DNA of 21,751 nucleotides from Pseudomonadales bacterium (GCA_013215025.1 JABSRR010000001.1:47923-69673), one strand, 5' to 3'. Counted from the first letter of the stretch, positions 1 through 8,185 are shown. Made by a program: numbers and translations. Notes: generated from the sequence alone by a model not told the origin.

Positions 1-173
1 ACGCGCTTTTCTGGAATTTTCAGATCAATATTTTTAAGCGCCTGCTTTTCACCATAAAACAAGTTTAGCTTATCGACCTCTAGGCAAATCTTTTCTTCGG
101 CCATATTTTTCTTTTCGCCCACACGACCCATTGCGGCAAGGTCGACTGCATGTGTTTTGGTTTCGCTCGTCAT
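1..173 (-). CDS. pstB: Phosphate ABC transporter ATP-binding protein PstB, N-terminal fragment
   Basis: PstB is the cytoplasmic ATPase that powers high-affinity phosphate import through PstC/PstA. Only the first ~57 codons lie in the window and the rest runs off the left edge. The visible part has a ~30-residue polar leader, then a stretch reading LEVDKLNLFYGEKQALKNID, which is the typical first beta strand and A-loop (aromatic Tyr before GEKQAL) of PstB. The Walker A motif would lie outside the window. The chosen start is the ATG at 173, 28 bases after the pstA stop, with a weak GAGA-type ribosome site. An internal ATG about 24 codons in (MAEEKICLEV) would remove the leader and is the alternative start. 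The identity rests on these residues and on being directly downstream of pstS-pstC-pstA. Confidence 0.88.
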   Translation of the reverse strand, partial: MTSETKTHAVDLAAMGRVGEKKNMAEEKICLEVDKLNLFYGEKQALKNIDLKIPEKR

Positions 174-201
174 AATTTGGTCTCGGTTATGCGCGCCAGC
201 A

Positions 202-1914
202 TTAATGCTCTAACGCCTTATATTTTTCACGAAGGTGGTTACGAATCGCTACCGCAGAGAAATTAAGCAGCGCAATTACTACAACTAACAAAAACGCTGT
301 GGCATATACTAACGGCCTAGCGGCTTCAACATTTGGACTTTGAAAACCCACATCGTAGATATGAAATCCCAAATGCATAAATTTTTGATCCAGATGCAAA
401 AACGGATAATTGCCATCTAAAGGCAATGACGGGGCCAACTTCACTACGCCTACCAGCATCAGCGGTGCGACCTCACCTGCAGCGCGAGCAACCGCTAAAA
501 TTAAACCTGTCATCATAGCTGGGCTAGCCATCGGCAACACAACTTTGGTAATCGTTTCAAATTTTGTTGCACCCAACGCCAATGAACCTTCTTTGACGCT
601 GCGAGGTATCCGCGCTAAGCCTTCCTCGGTAGCGACAATCACCACCGGTAAGGTAAGTAACGCCAGTGTCAACGAAGCCCACAATAAACCAGGGGTACCG
701 AAAGTTGGTGAAGGCAGAGCTTCAGGGAACATCGCATGATCAATATGCTCACCGATAAAATAGATAAAAAAGCCAAGTCCAAATACACCGTAAACAATGG
801 ATGGCACGCCAGCAAGATTATTCACCGCTATGCGGATGGTGCGTGTAATCACGCCCTGAGAGGCATACTCTCTAAGATAAACCGCGGCAATCACACCAAA
901 AGGGGTTACCATAACCGACATCAGCAAGACCATCATTACGGTACCAAAAATTGCCGGATAAATACCGCCCTCGGTATTAGCTTCGCGCGGATCTTCGGTT
1001 AAAAACGCCCACAGCTTAACCATATAAGCCTGCATTTTATCCAGCATACTCATGTGGTTTGGTCGCAGCGCTGCAACAATATGTGCCAGTTTGATCTCAC
1101 GAATTTGTCCATCTTGCACACTGGCGCGAATACTGTCGCGACCAATTTCTCGGTACAGTTGCTCAAGTTGTTCTTGCAATGCGGCATACTCACTATTGAG
1201 CAGCGCGCGACTGGCATCGATATCGCTGACAGCTTGGGCTAAAGCTTGACCACTTAAACCGTCTAATTCAAATTTACGCTGTTTTAAGCGCAGACGCTCC
1301 ATTTCATAATTAATCGCACCAATATCGTGTTTCTCAATCGAATGTATTTGTTCATGAATCGCCTCGGCACGCGCTAGACGTTGTAAAAAACTTTGCCAAA
1401 CTGATTCGTAGCTGGCTTCATAAGCGTTCGCGTCGACCACAGCAACTGAATCTCCTGACTCCAGTACCTCAACCAAACGGCCATAAAAATTACCCCACTC
1501 ACGACGCTCAAGCACCATCAAATCTTCAGGGTAACTCAGTGCTGAAAAGCCAATATCAACAAACCAGCCAAAATCTGCGCCGGTAACATCACGATTACCC
1601 AGCTTTAATAAAGAACGTTGATACTCAGCTTGGCTAGGATCAACCGCAATTCCTGCAGAAACAAGCTGCTCAGAAGACACATCCACAGTATCAACAATCT
1701 CACCAATAATGGTCACCGACTGCTCACGCCCAGGTATTTGATATTCTGCCTGAATAATATTGCTGGGCCAAAAGTGGCTTAGACCGTTGACTGCCAGCAC
1801 AAATAACAAACCGATAACGGCAATGATACTGACTGACACCGCCGCAGCGTTCATCCATACCCAGGGCGAGCCGCCTTTAAACCAAGATGCCAGCGTAGGT
1901 TTTTGCGTTTGCAT
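202..1914 (-). CDS. pstA: Phosphate ABC transporter permease PstA, long form with periplasmic coiled-coil insert
   Basis: This is one of the two inner-membrane permeases of the Pst phosphate importer. It has 570 residues, against about 300 in Escherichia coli. One membrane segment lies at ~22-44, then a large hydrophilic region at ~45-305, then the usual multi-span permease domain at ~318-555. The insert contains a charged, probably coiled-coil stretch at ~165-265. The permease domain shows the PstA-typical NNLAGVPSIVYGVFGL at ~365-380 and the EAA loop (EEGLARIPRSVKEGSLALGA, ~430-449) that docks on PstB. A GGAGAA ribosome site sits about 8 bases before the ATG. The gene follows pstC by 23 bases. 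Long PstA forms are known in pseudomonads, vibrios and relatives, so the length is not an assembly error. The role of the periplasmic insert is not known to me. Confidence 0.95.
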   Translation of the reverse strand: MQTQKPTLASWFKGGSPWVWMNAAAVSVSIIAVIGLLFVLAVNGLSHFWPSNIIQAEYQIPGREQSVTIIGEIVDTVDVSSEQLVSAGIAVDPSQAEYQRSLLKLGNRDVTGADFGWFVDIGFSALSYPEDLMVLERREWGNFYGRLVEVLESGDSVAVVDANAYEASYESVWQSFLQRLARAEAIHEQIHSIEKHDIGAINYEMERLRLKQRKFELDGLSGQALAQAVSDIDASRALLNSEYAALQEQLEQLYREIGRDSIRASVQDGQIREIKLAHIVAALRPNHMSMLDKMQAYMVKLWAFLTEDPREANTEGGIYPAIFGTVMMVLLMSVMVTPFGVIAAVYLREYASQGVITRTIRIAVNNLAGVPSIVYGVFGLGFFIYFIGEHIDHAMFPEALPSPTFGTPGLLWASLTLALLTLPVVIVATEEGLARIPRSVKEGSLALGATKFETITKVVLPMASPAMMTGLILAVARAAGEVAPLMLVGVVKLAPSLPLDGNYPFLHLDQKFMHLGFHIYDVGFQSPNVEAARPLVYATAFLLVVVIALLNFSAVAIRNHLREKYKALEH

Positions 1915-1937
1915 GCAACTATTCTCCGAGCCTAAAA

Positions 1938-4196
1938 TTACAGTGAGCCATATTTTTTACGCAGGCTTTGCCGCACGACTTCAGCTGCAGTATTGACCAT
2001 GAAGGTAAATAAAAATAATACAAAAGCCGCTAAAAATAAGACGCGGTAGTGCGTGCTGTCAACTTCTGCCTCTGGGATCTCTACCGCTAAGTTTGCAGAC
2101 AGCGTGCGCATACCCTCGAAGATATTGGCATCCATAATTGGGGTATTACCGGTAGCCATTAATACAATCATGGTCTCACCTACTGCACGCCCCAAACCGA
2201 TCATCATAGCAGAGAAAATCCCTGGACTAGCGGTTGGTAAGACAACCCCAACAAGCGTCTGCCAAGGCGTAGCGCCAAGCGCTAAAGAGCCGTAACTTAA
2301 GTGTTTGGGTACAGAAAAAATGGCATCTTCGGCAATCGAAAAAATCGTCGGTATTACCGCAAAACCCATCGCAATCCCGACCACTAAGGCATTACGTTGA
2401 TCAAATGGGATGCCTGCCTCATTGGTTAACCAGCTGCGCATATCGCCGCCAAACAGCCCTTGTTCAATATTGCCACTGACGGCAAATGACAATAAGCCGA
2501 TCGCGATGACAACCGGAATCAAAATAAAACCATGCCAGCCGTCGTCTATCACATTTTGTATCGCCACCGGCAAACGACTCATGACAAAGGCAAACAGCAA
2601 AATACCTATCGGCATAAAGATCAAAATGGTGAAAATACCGGCAAGATGTTTTTCCATAAACGGCGCCAGCCAGAGACCCGCTAAAAAGCCTAAAATCACC
2701 GTTGGCAATGCTTCCATAAGCTCAATCAATGGTTTGATTTTTCGTCGCATGACTGGTGTCATAAAATACGCTGTATAAATGGCACCACAAATCGCTAATG
2801 GCGCGCCCAATAACATCGCATAAAAAGCCGCTTTTAAAGTGCCAAATGACAGCGGTGTAAGCGATAGCTTAGGCTCAAAATCATTCGATGATGAGGATGA
2901 CTGCCAGGTATATTCTGGTTGGTCATAACTTTCATACCAGACCGCTTCCCACAATGAATAGGCTGAAGTCTCGGGATGATTATTACTGATGGTAAATACA
3001 TATACCTTAGCGGCATCGTTGACCACCACTAAACGGTTTGCCCTAGGCGATAATGCAACAAACTGCGCCGAACCATCAAACAGCTGTTGCTGGAAAACAG
3101 TCTGATGGGCAGTTGAATGATACAGCGTGATAAATCCTTGCTCATCTGCGGTTGCAAAGCCTTTTCGGCGTTGCTCAAGCGCCAGTAGATTGTGCTTAGC
3201 ATTAATATCAGTGGTGAAATCACGAATTTTTTTCAATCGACGCTGCGAGTTTTCAACAACCTGAAACCATTGTTCAATGCTGCCGTCATCGTAGGCTAAT
3301 AGCAGCGAGATGCCACCCAGCAACATGCGCATATCAGCGACGGGTTTAGCTAGCGCAGTGTTAACCGTCTCACCTGATTGCAGGTTGATCTGCAAAAGCT
3401 GCTGCTGATCAATCAGTACATAAAGCCAGCGTTGCGCAATATCAATTTGCATGGCCGAAACCAGCCCATTAAGCTCAGGCATATCCAGTGACTCTGGCTC
3501 AAGCACCAGCTCATCACTGAACATATCTTCTTCTTTCACGAATACTGTGCTGAATAACGATTGCTCACTCACCGCAGAGATCACCAACGCTTCTTCTTCA
3601 TTACGAATGGCCAGTAAATCAATAGGGCCAATCACACCCTCTACATCCAAGGGCTGCTGCCCAAAGGGATACTCAATTAACGGCGAAATAAGACGCTGAT
3701 CGTTTGGGTAAGTGACGCGATACTGGTGCTTCGCCAATATTACTTGGCCATTGCTTAAGCCAAAAGCCATTAAGCGCGAAGCATCTGAGTCAAGCGCAAA
3801 ACTGCTTACGCTAACGCCTGCTGGCAGCGGCAGTAAAAATCGACTGTTCTCACTGCCGTCATCCAAATTAAAGAAGATAAATTCACCCTGATCTGTCACC
3901 TGAAGCGCAATTTCATTTTGCTCTTCGGTGGCAATATACAAGGTTTGATGTTGGCTATTCGGTAAATCAAAGGCTGCCAACGGTTCGACATCGGCGGTTT
4001 CGAATAAGGGGATCACTTCGTAAAGCAGATAGGCAAAAATCAATAAAATCGCCGCAATAACGCCCATGCCGCCCCACGCAATGCTAATACTTGCAAACTG
4101 ATCCTTGAATTTGCGTCGCTGATTGTAGCGTTTGATTTGCGGCGAATCGAAGTCGATTTTCGTCGCGTCAACAGAGTCTGAGGCTTGCGTGCTCAT
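1938..4196 (-). CDS. pstC: Phosphate ABC transporter permease PstC, long form with periplasmic beta-rich insert
   Basis: This is the second inner-membrane permease of the Pst importer. It has 752 residues, against about 320 in E. coli. A cytoplasmic N-tail (~1-38) is followed by a membrane segment (~40-62), a ~385-residue periplasmic region (~66-450) and the permease domain (~452-740). The insert is rich in short beta-strand-like repeats with Asp-Gly turns, such as DDGS, DEQG and SPRANRLVVV, which suggests a beta-propeller-like fold; this is inference from texture only. The permease domain carries the EAA loop with HLSYGSLALGATPWQTLVGV (~632-651) and the PstC-typical GRAVGETMIVLMATGN (~669-684). 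The ribosome site is weak (AGG about 9 bases upstream). An intrinsic terminator lies between it and pstS upstream. Confidence 0.95.
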   Translation of the reverse strand: MSTQASDSVDATKIDFDSPQIKRYNQRRKFKDQFASISIAWGGMGVIAAILLIFAYLLYEVIPLFETADVEPLAAFDLPNSQHQTLYIATEEQNEIALQVTDQGEFIFFNLDDGSENSRFLLPLPAGVSVSSFALDSDASRLMAFGLSNGQVILAKHQYRVTYPNDQRLISPLIEYPFGQQPLDVEGVIGPIDLLAIRNEEEALVISAVSEQSLFSTVFVKEEDMFSDELVLEPESLDMPELNGLVSAMQIDIAQRWLYVLIDQQQLLQINLQSGETVNTALAKPVADMRMLLGGISLLLAYDDGSIEQWFQVVENSQRRLKKIRDFTTDINAKHNLLALEQRRKGFATADEQGFITLYHSTAHQTVFQQQLFDGSAQFVALSPRANRLVVVNDAAKVYVFTISNNHPETSAYSLWEAVWYESYDQPEYTWQSSSSSNDFEPKLSLTPLSFGTLKAAFYAMLLGAPLAICGAIYTAYFMTPVMRRKIKPLIELMEALPTVILGFLAGLWLAPFMEKHLAGIFTILIFMPIGILLFAFVMSRLPVAIQNVIDDGWHGFILIPVVIAIGLLSFAVSGNIEQGLFGGDMRSWLTNEAGIPFDQRNALVVGIAMGFAVIPTIFSIAEDAIFSVPKHLSYGSLALGATPWQTLVGVVLPTASPGIFSAMMIGLGRAVGETMIVLMATGNTPIMDANIFEGMRTLSANLAVEIPEAEVDSTHYRVLFLAAFVLFLFTFMVNTAAEVVRQSLRKKYGSL

Positions 4197-4274
4197 GAAA
4201 AAAACCTAGGCAAATTTTTGCGAGCGATTATACGCGTTTCTGATGAAATTACAGTGCTTTAATCTAAATTCCAT

Positions 4275-4308
4275 AAAAAAAGTCGATGAGCTCTCGCCCA
4301 ACGACTTT
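4275..4308 (-). terminator. Intrinsic terminator or attenuator between pstS and pstC
   Basis: On the minus strand the arms AAAGTCG and CGACTTT enclose a second stem, GGGC/GCTC, around a GAGA loop. This gives about 12 pairs in total including one G-T. The hairpin runs directly into a seven-T tract. It lies ~70 bases after the pstS stop and ~80 bases before the pstC start. I see no clear new promoter before pstC, so it probably acts as a partial terminator that keeps pstS transcript above pstCAB. Confidence 0.85.
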
Positions 4309-4375
4309 AGCTGTTTACCCTAGAGAAAAGTAGGTAAATTCAACGCATTTAGACTAAGTAGTCTGTTATTAGTAC

Positions 4376-5353
4376 TTACTGAGCAATTTTAGATAATACT
4401 TTGGCAACAACTGACTCTGGCAGAGGAATATAGCCATCTTTTACGACAACTTCTTGACCTTGCTGAGACAATACTAGTCGCAAGAACTCTAAGGTAATTG
4501 GATCAAGCGGCTTATTCGGCGCCTTGTTCACATAAACATATAGGAAACGCGACAGTGGGTAAGTACCAGCGACTGCATTTGCAGGTGTTGCATCGACAAA
4601 TTCACCACCGACTTTTTTGCTCAGCGGAACTGAACGCACTGAAGAGGTTTTGTAACCAATACCTGAGTAACCAATACCGTTGATTGAAGTCGAAACTGAC
4701 TGCACGACAGAAGCAGAACCCGGTTGCTCATTCACATTATTTTTAAAATCACCTTTACATAGGCCTTTCTTTTTAAAATAGCCATAAGTACCGGAAACTG
4801 AGTTACGACCAAACATTTGGATGGTACGCTTATCCCAAGCATCGGCCAAACCTAGCTGACCCCAAGTCTCAATATTTGCGGTTGCACCACATTTGCGGGT
4901 TGATGAGAATACGGCATCGACGTCGGCAATACTCATACCCTGAATAGGATTATCTTTGTGTACATACACAGCAAGCGCGTCGATAGCGACAGGAATTGGC
5001 GTTGGCTTGTAGCCAAATTTTTTCTCAAACGCTTCGATTTCTTTGTCCTTCATTTTGCGACTCATAGGACCAAGGTTTGAAGTGCCCTCGGTTAAGGCTG
5101 GAGGCGCAGTTGATGAACCCGCTGCTTGAATTTGAATATTGACATTCGGGTAGTTACGCTTGAATTCTTCAGCCCAAAGCGTCATCAAATTGGCCAAGGT
5201 ATCTGAACCAACTGATGATAGGTTACCTGATACACCACTGGCTTTTTGATAAGCAGGAATACCGGCATCAACTTTTGCTTCAGCAAATGCAAAACCCGAG
5301 GCTAGCACACTAGCAGCTACCGCGCTGCGGGCAATAAACTGTTTAAATTTCAT
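4376..5353 (-). CDS. pstS: Periplasmic phosphate-binding protein PstS
   Basis: PstS captures phosphate in the periplasm and delivers it to PstC/PstA. I start it at the ATG at 5353 (325 residues). An upstream in-frame TTG at 5362 is less likely, because an AGGA ribosome site lies about 9 bases before the ATG. A Sec signal peptide is visible ([20 protein letters not shown], cleavage likely after FAFA). The mature protein has the PBP type-2 phosphate-binding loops: [31 protein letters not shown] and [13 protein letters not shown]. No lipobox is present, so the protein should be soluble. The gene is preceded by a Pho box and followed by a terminator, as expected for the most strongly expressed gene of a pst operon. 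The sequence style is that of the pseudomonad/marine gammaproteobacterial PstS group. Confidence 0.95.
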   Translation of the reverse strand: MKFKQFIARSAVAASVLASGFAFAEAKVDAGIPAYQKASGVSGNLSSVGSDTLANLMTLWAEEFKRNYPNVNIQIQAAGSSTAPPALTEGTSNLGPMSRKMKDKEIEAFEKKFGYKPTPIPVAIDALAVYVHKDNPIQGMSIADVDAVFSSTRKCGATANIETWGQLGLADAWDKRTIQMFGRNSVSGTYGYFKKKGLCKGDFKNNVNEQPGSASVVQSVSTSINGIGYSGIGYKTSSVRSVPLSKKVGGEFVDATPANAVAGTYPLSRFLYVYVNKAPNKPLDPITLEFLRLVLSQQGQEVVVKDGYIPLPESVVAKVLSKIAQ

Positions 5354-5409
5354 AATTTTCAATCCTAATTAATAACTGTGATCAACAATGATCAAATTAC
5401 TACACTTTT

Positions 5410-5427
5410 ATGACATCTATATGACAG
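5410..5427 (-). promoter_or_regulatory. Pho box upstream of pstS
   Basis: The minus strand reads CTGTCATATAGATGTCAT. This matches 16 of 18 positions of the E. coli PhoB consensus CTGTCATA(A/T)A(A/T)CTGTCA(C/T), with both half sites in the correct 11-base phase. It lies ~57 bases before the pstS ATG. A rough -10 (AGTAAT, 5396-5401) follows 8 bases later. PhoB control is inferred from the match and from the presence of phoBR nearby. Confidence 0.85.
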
Positions 5428-5450
5428 TCAGTGACAAACGCCACTGACTG
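5425..5450. repeat. Perfect 9-base inverted repeat between porin and pstS
   Basis: The arms CAGTCAGTG (5425-5433) and CACTGACTG (5442-5450) are exact inverse complements with an 8-base spacer. The repeat begins 15 bases after the porin stop and overlaps the first three bases of the pstS Pho box. No T tract follows on the minus strand, so it is not a standard intrinsic terminator. It may stabilise the porin mRNA 3' end or serve as a protein site next to PhoB. Confidence 0.6.
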
Positions 5451-5464
5451 ATAACTAAAAAGCC

Positions 5465-6463
5465 TTAAAACTTGTGTTCTAGACCTAAGCCAAATGTCGA
5501 CTGCTCATCCTTAACGCCAGCGGTATCCGTTTGCTCATCCGCGGCAAAATAACCATATACTTTGGTTGCTTTTGCTAATTTGTAATCCGCACCTAATACT
5601 AGGCTAGTTTTTTCAGCATCGTCATCGGCATCTTTATCGATATCAGCTGCAGCATACTGCGCTTTCAGCTTCCAGCTATCAATTTTCCAGGCAACAGACA
5701 AGGCATAGCCAGATTCATCAGCAACACCGTTCTCATCTTCATCATTAATTTCAGATGTCTGATATAGCGCACCCAAGGTTACCGCATCGGTGACTGCAAC
5801 ATTACCAGCTAAACGTAATAAATCACGCTTATCAACGTCACTGTCATAGCCTAAACCGACACTGAAAATATCGGCTGAATAATCGGCAACTACAGAAAAA
5901 CCATCAACACTGTCACGATCTTCACCATCAGTAACGCCATCTTCTTCACCCAGAACGCCCATCGCATATACGGTAAAACCAGACATAGTCGGCGACGCAT
6001 ATTGAATCATATTGCTTACACGATTCTCACCTTCTAGGGCGTTTTTGATATCGCCAAGAAAGTAGTCATTAAAGACTTCAACTTTTTTACCCAACGTTTT
6101 AACAGGCGTATCAGCACGGCCAGCAATCACCTGACCCCAGCTATCACCCTCAACACCAACATACACATTGCGTGCCTTGAAAACATTTTCAGTATTCTCG
6201 CCAAACAGGTCACCATCTGCGGCTACTTCATATTCAACCTTTGCTAATGCTTTCAGGCTCTCAGTAATCGCAGTGTCTCCTTTAAAGCCCAAACGAGATG
6301 CATGTGAAACCAGCTGTAAATTATCTTCAACGGTTTCCTTGTCGGCTTTTTCTTCAACTTGGTTTACCGAAAGATTAACCTTACCGTAAACTTTCGCATC
6401 AGCAATCGCTACATTAGCGGCCATTACCGAGGCTGCAGCTAGAGTGAGGGTTATTTTTTTCAT
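5465..6463 (-). CDS. Gram-negative general porin, Pho-box controlled and very acidic
   Basis: This is an outer-membrane beta-barrel porin of 332 residues. The signal peptide is MKKITLTLAAASVMAANVAI with cleavage likely after ADA. The mature start KVYGKVNLSVNQ and the C-terminal LGLEHKF ending in Phe are diagnostic of trimeric porins of the Porin_4/OmpC-like family. Alternating hydrophobic strands are visible throughout (for example GFTVYAMGV, WKLKAQYAAADI, TKVYGYFAA). Several predicted loops are extremely acidic, such as EINDEDENGVADES and DIDKDADDDAEK. That is unexpected for a phosphate-specific anion channel, which usually exposes Lys or Arg. An AGGAA ribosome site sits about 8 bases before the ATG. 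It has its own Pho-type promoter and lies between phoR and pstS, so a role in uptake during phosphate limitation, analogous to PhoE or OprP, is inferred. The substrate is unknown. Confidence 0.92.
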   Translation of the reverse strand: MKKITLTLAAASVMAANVAIADAKVYGKVNLSVNQVEEKADKETVEDNLQLVSHASRLGFKGDTAITESLKALAKVEYEVAADGDLFGENTENVFKARNVYVGVEGDSWGQVIAGRADTPVKTLGKKVEVFNDYFLGDIKNALEGENRVSNMIQYASPTMSGFTVYAMGVLGEEDGVTDGEDRDSVDGFSVVADYSADIFSVGLGYDSDVDKRDLLRLAGNVAVTDAVTLGALYQTSEINDEDENGVADESGYALSVAWKIDSWKLKAQYAAADIDKDADDDAEKTSLVLGADYKLAKATKVYGYFAADEQTDTAGVKDEQSTFGLGLEHKF

Positions 6464-6515
6464 AATGACGTTCCTATAAAGGCGTTAAAATTAAATACTG
6501 CATTGAACGAGGGGC

Positions 6516-6549
6516 ATTATGTGAAACTTTTGTTACAGTTTTATGACAA
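6516..6549 (-). promoter_or_regulatory. PhoB-type promoter of the porin gene (Pho box plus -10)
   Basis: The minus strand at 6549-6532 reads TTGTCATAAAACTGTAAC, matching 16 of 18 positions of the Pho box consensus. Exactly 10 bases later comes CATAAT (6521-6516), a 5-of-6 match to the -10 element. This is the arrangement expected of PhoB-activated sigma70 promoters, where the Pho box replaces the -35. The transcript leader would be about 45 bases. Confidence 0.85.
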
Positions 6550-6672
6550 TTAATAATTTTTTCACAATAGATAAGAAATTTTTAAAAAATGAATATTTTT
6601 CAATAGCTTATAAAAACTCCACCTAGAAGCTTTGCACTAAAAATGGCATATTATGCTGGCTATTAAGGCGTT

Positions 6673-6691
6673 TATGACAGCAATTATGACA
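6673..6691 (-). promoter_or_regulatory. Possible distal Pho-like repeat upstream of the porin
   Basis: The minus strand reads TGTCATAATTGCTGTCATA, two exact TGTCATA units. They start 12 bases apart instead of the 11 usual in a Pho box. It lies ~210 bases before the porin ATG, in an otherwise AT-rich stretch. It could be a secondary PhoB site or a decayed one. Confidence 0.35.
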
Positions 6692-6785
6692 AGCTATGAT
6701 TATGAGTAGCAGCTACGGCGCCGCGGTGTTTATTAATAGCAGGAGATGGCAATCAAGATGACCAGTAAAAAACCGGCGTATTGGT

Positions 6786-6827
6786 GAACCAGTGGATGAA
6801 CTGGTGGCGAACTGGTAGCGAACCGGT
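6786..6827. repeat. Four short GAACYRGT repeats downstream of phoR
   Basis: Four near-identical octamers occur: GAACCAGT (6786-6793), GAACTGGT (6798-6805), GAACTGGT (6809-6816) and GAACCGGT (6820-6827). Their starts are 12, 11 and 11 bases apart, close to one helical turn. The first and second also pair as an inverted repeat (ACCAGT/ACTGGT). They lie just past the phoR stop, upstream of the porin promoter. Confidence 0.6.
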
Positions 6828-6850
6828 GAAAGCCCAGGCCAAATAAAGCT

Positions 6851-8185
6851 TTATTGCTGAAGCTGGCGAGAAAGCTGATCAATATTCACAGCTTGCGTGA
6901 TTCGGTGCGCAGGAATAACAAAGCTAAAGCGGCTGCCTTTGCCCAGCTGACTACTCACCACAAGCTCGGCATCGTGGTGAGATAAAACTCGCTTTACCAA
7001 AGCCAAACCAAGGCCTGTGCCACCACGATCGTTAGCTCGACTAGGGTCAACCCGATAAAATCGCTCGGTTAAGCGCGGTATATGGAGAAGATCAATGCCT
7101 ACGCCATGATCTAGCACAGAAAACTCAAGCCCAGTATCTAACTGAAGCAATGCCACTTCGACTATCGTATCGGCAGGCGAGTATTTTAACGCATTGATAA
7201 TCAAATTCAGCATGGCTATGTGCAACTCACTTTGCTTGCCGAATATGATCAGCTCTTCAGGCGCCGTCATTACAATCTGGCGCCCTGCCCCAACACTGGA
7301 CAATCTCGCTTCATCACAAACCATCTGCACAAGCCGAGGCATAGATACTACGGTGTTATGCATTTCGTGTGGCAAGGTATCTAAGCGAGATAACTCTAAT
7401 AAATCGCGTAACAAACTTTCCATACGTAAGGCATGCTGAGACATCTGCTGCAGCGGAGCTGCCATTCGCGGCAGCTCCGCGCTAAACTGCTCGAAATTCT
7501 CGATATAACCCATTAACACCGTAAGGGGCGTGCGCAATTCATGCGAGACATTGGAGACAAAATCCAGCCGCATTTGCTCTAAGCGCTGAATCTCTGTGAT
7601 ATCACGCGCAAATATTAAACGATTGCCGTCGCCAAAATGTGAAATCTGCACCGCCAACATGCGATCATTATCCACTGGCGCAGCGATTTGCACCTGCTCA
7701 TTATCTTTGCCTTCAGACTCATAAAAGGCAATAAAACTTGGGTCACGCAGAAAGTTAAGAATTGACTGCCCTTCATCACTGGGAAATCTTAAACCGAGGT
7801 TGCGCTGCGCAGAAGCATTACACCAGGCAATCAAACCTTGCTCATCAACTAATACAACTGCCTCTGATAGTGATGAAAGTGAATTTTGGAATTGGTCTAG
7901 CTCGTGACGCAGCTGTGCTTTGGCGCGCTGATGCTTGCGCTGAAAGTAAAATAATCGGTCACAGACTATACCCCAAAAGCCGATAGTTTCTGGCGGGTGT
8001 GAGTCATCATTGCGCCTAAGCCAATCATCGATGCGCTTTAGCTGCCATAGACTCCAGCCAATATAGGCGCCAGCAAAAAGAAACAAGCTTAACCATAAAT
8101 AGCCTGAAACTAAGCCGATCAAGCCACCTATCGCCAATAAAATCAGGATGCGGCTCAGCTCTTTGGTCCAATGTCTTTGCTTCAT
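6851..8185 (-). CDS. phoR: Phosphate-regulon sensor histidine kinase PhoR
   Basis: PhoR is the inner-membrane kinase/phosphatase that phosphorylates PhoB when phosphate is low. It has 444 residues, the normal length. Two closely spaced membrane segments (~11-29 and ~31-48) with almost no periplasmic loop are typical of PhoR, which senses through PstSCAB-PhoU. A charged linker (~50-95) and a PAS domain (~100-200) follow. The H-box is VSNVSHELRTPLTVLMGYIE with the phospho-acceptor at His215. The ATPase domain has the N-box NLIINALKYSP, the G1 motif DHGVGI and the G2 motif GGTGLGLALVKR. The start at 8185 (ATG) has only a weak upstream AAGA. It follows phoB by 174 bases, a wider gap than usual, with no clear separate promoter seen. 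The PhoU gene is not in this window. Confidence 0.94.
   Translation of the reverse strand: MKQRHWTKELSRILILLAIGGLIGLVSGYLWLSLFLFAGAYIGWSLWQLKRIDDWLRRNDDSHPPETIGFWGIVCDRLFYFQRKHQRAKAQLRHELDQFQNSLSSLSEAVVLVDEQGLIAWCNASAQRNLGLRFPSDEGQSILNFLRDPSFIAFYESEGKDNEQVQIAAPVDNDRMLAVQISHFGDGNRLIFARDITEIQRLEQMRLDFVSNVSHELRTPLTVLMGYIENFEQFSAELPRMAAPLQQMSQHALRMESLLRDLLELSRLDTLPHEMHNTVVSMPRLVQMVCDEARLSSVGAGRQIVMTAPEELIIFGKQSELHIAMLNLIINALKYSPADTIVEVALLQLDTGLEFSVLDHGVGIDLLHIPRLTERFYRVDPSRANDRGGTGLGLALVKRVLSHHDAELVVSSQLGKGSRFSFVIPAHRITQAVNIDQLSRQLQQ

Larger units (their letters stand above)
6464..6850. other. Intergenic region between porin and phoR
   Basis: This is 387 bases without a convincing gene. It contains the porin Pho promoter (6516-6549), a very AT-rich stretch at ~6550-6610 that could act as an UP element, a second TGTCATA pair (6673-6691), and a run of GAAC-type short repeats (6786-6827). 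The short reading frame beginning ATGACCAGTAAAAAACC at 6759 stops after nine codons and is not supported. A 14-base perfect palindrome, AATAAAGCTTTATT, covers the phoR stop codon. Confidence 0.6.

Noticed and set aside
2053..3699. Plus-strand open frames antisense to pstC
   Set aside because: They are shadows of the pstC coding sequence, with no ribosome sites or family motifs.
4197..4274. A separate Pho promoter for pstC downstream of the terminator
   Set aside because: I found no paired TGTCA half sites with correct spacing in this stretch.
6759..6846. Small gene or frameshifted pseudogene starting ATGACCAGTAAAAAACC near 6759
   Set aside because: The frame ends after nine codons; a shift at the A run would open a Trp-rich tail but there is no independent support, and the GAAC repeats explain the sequence better.
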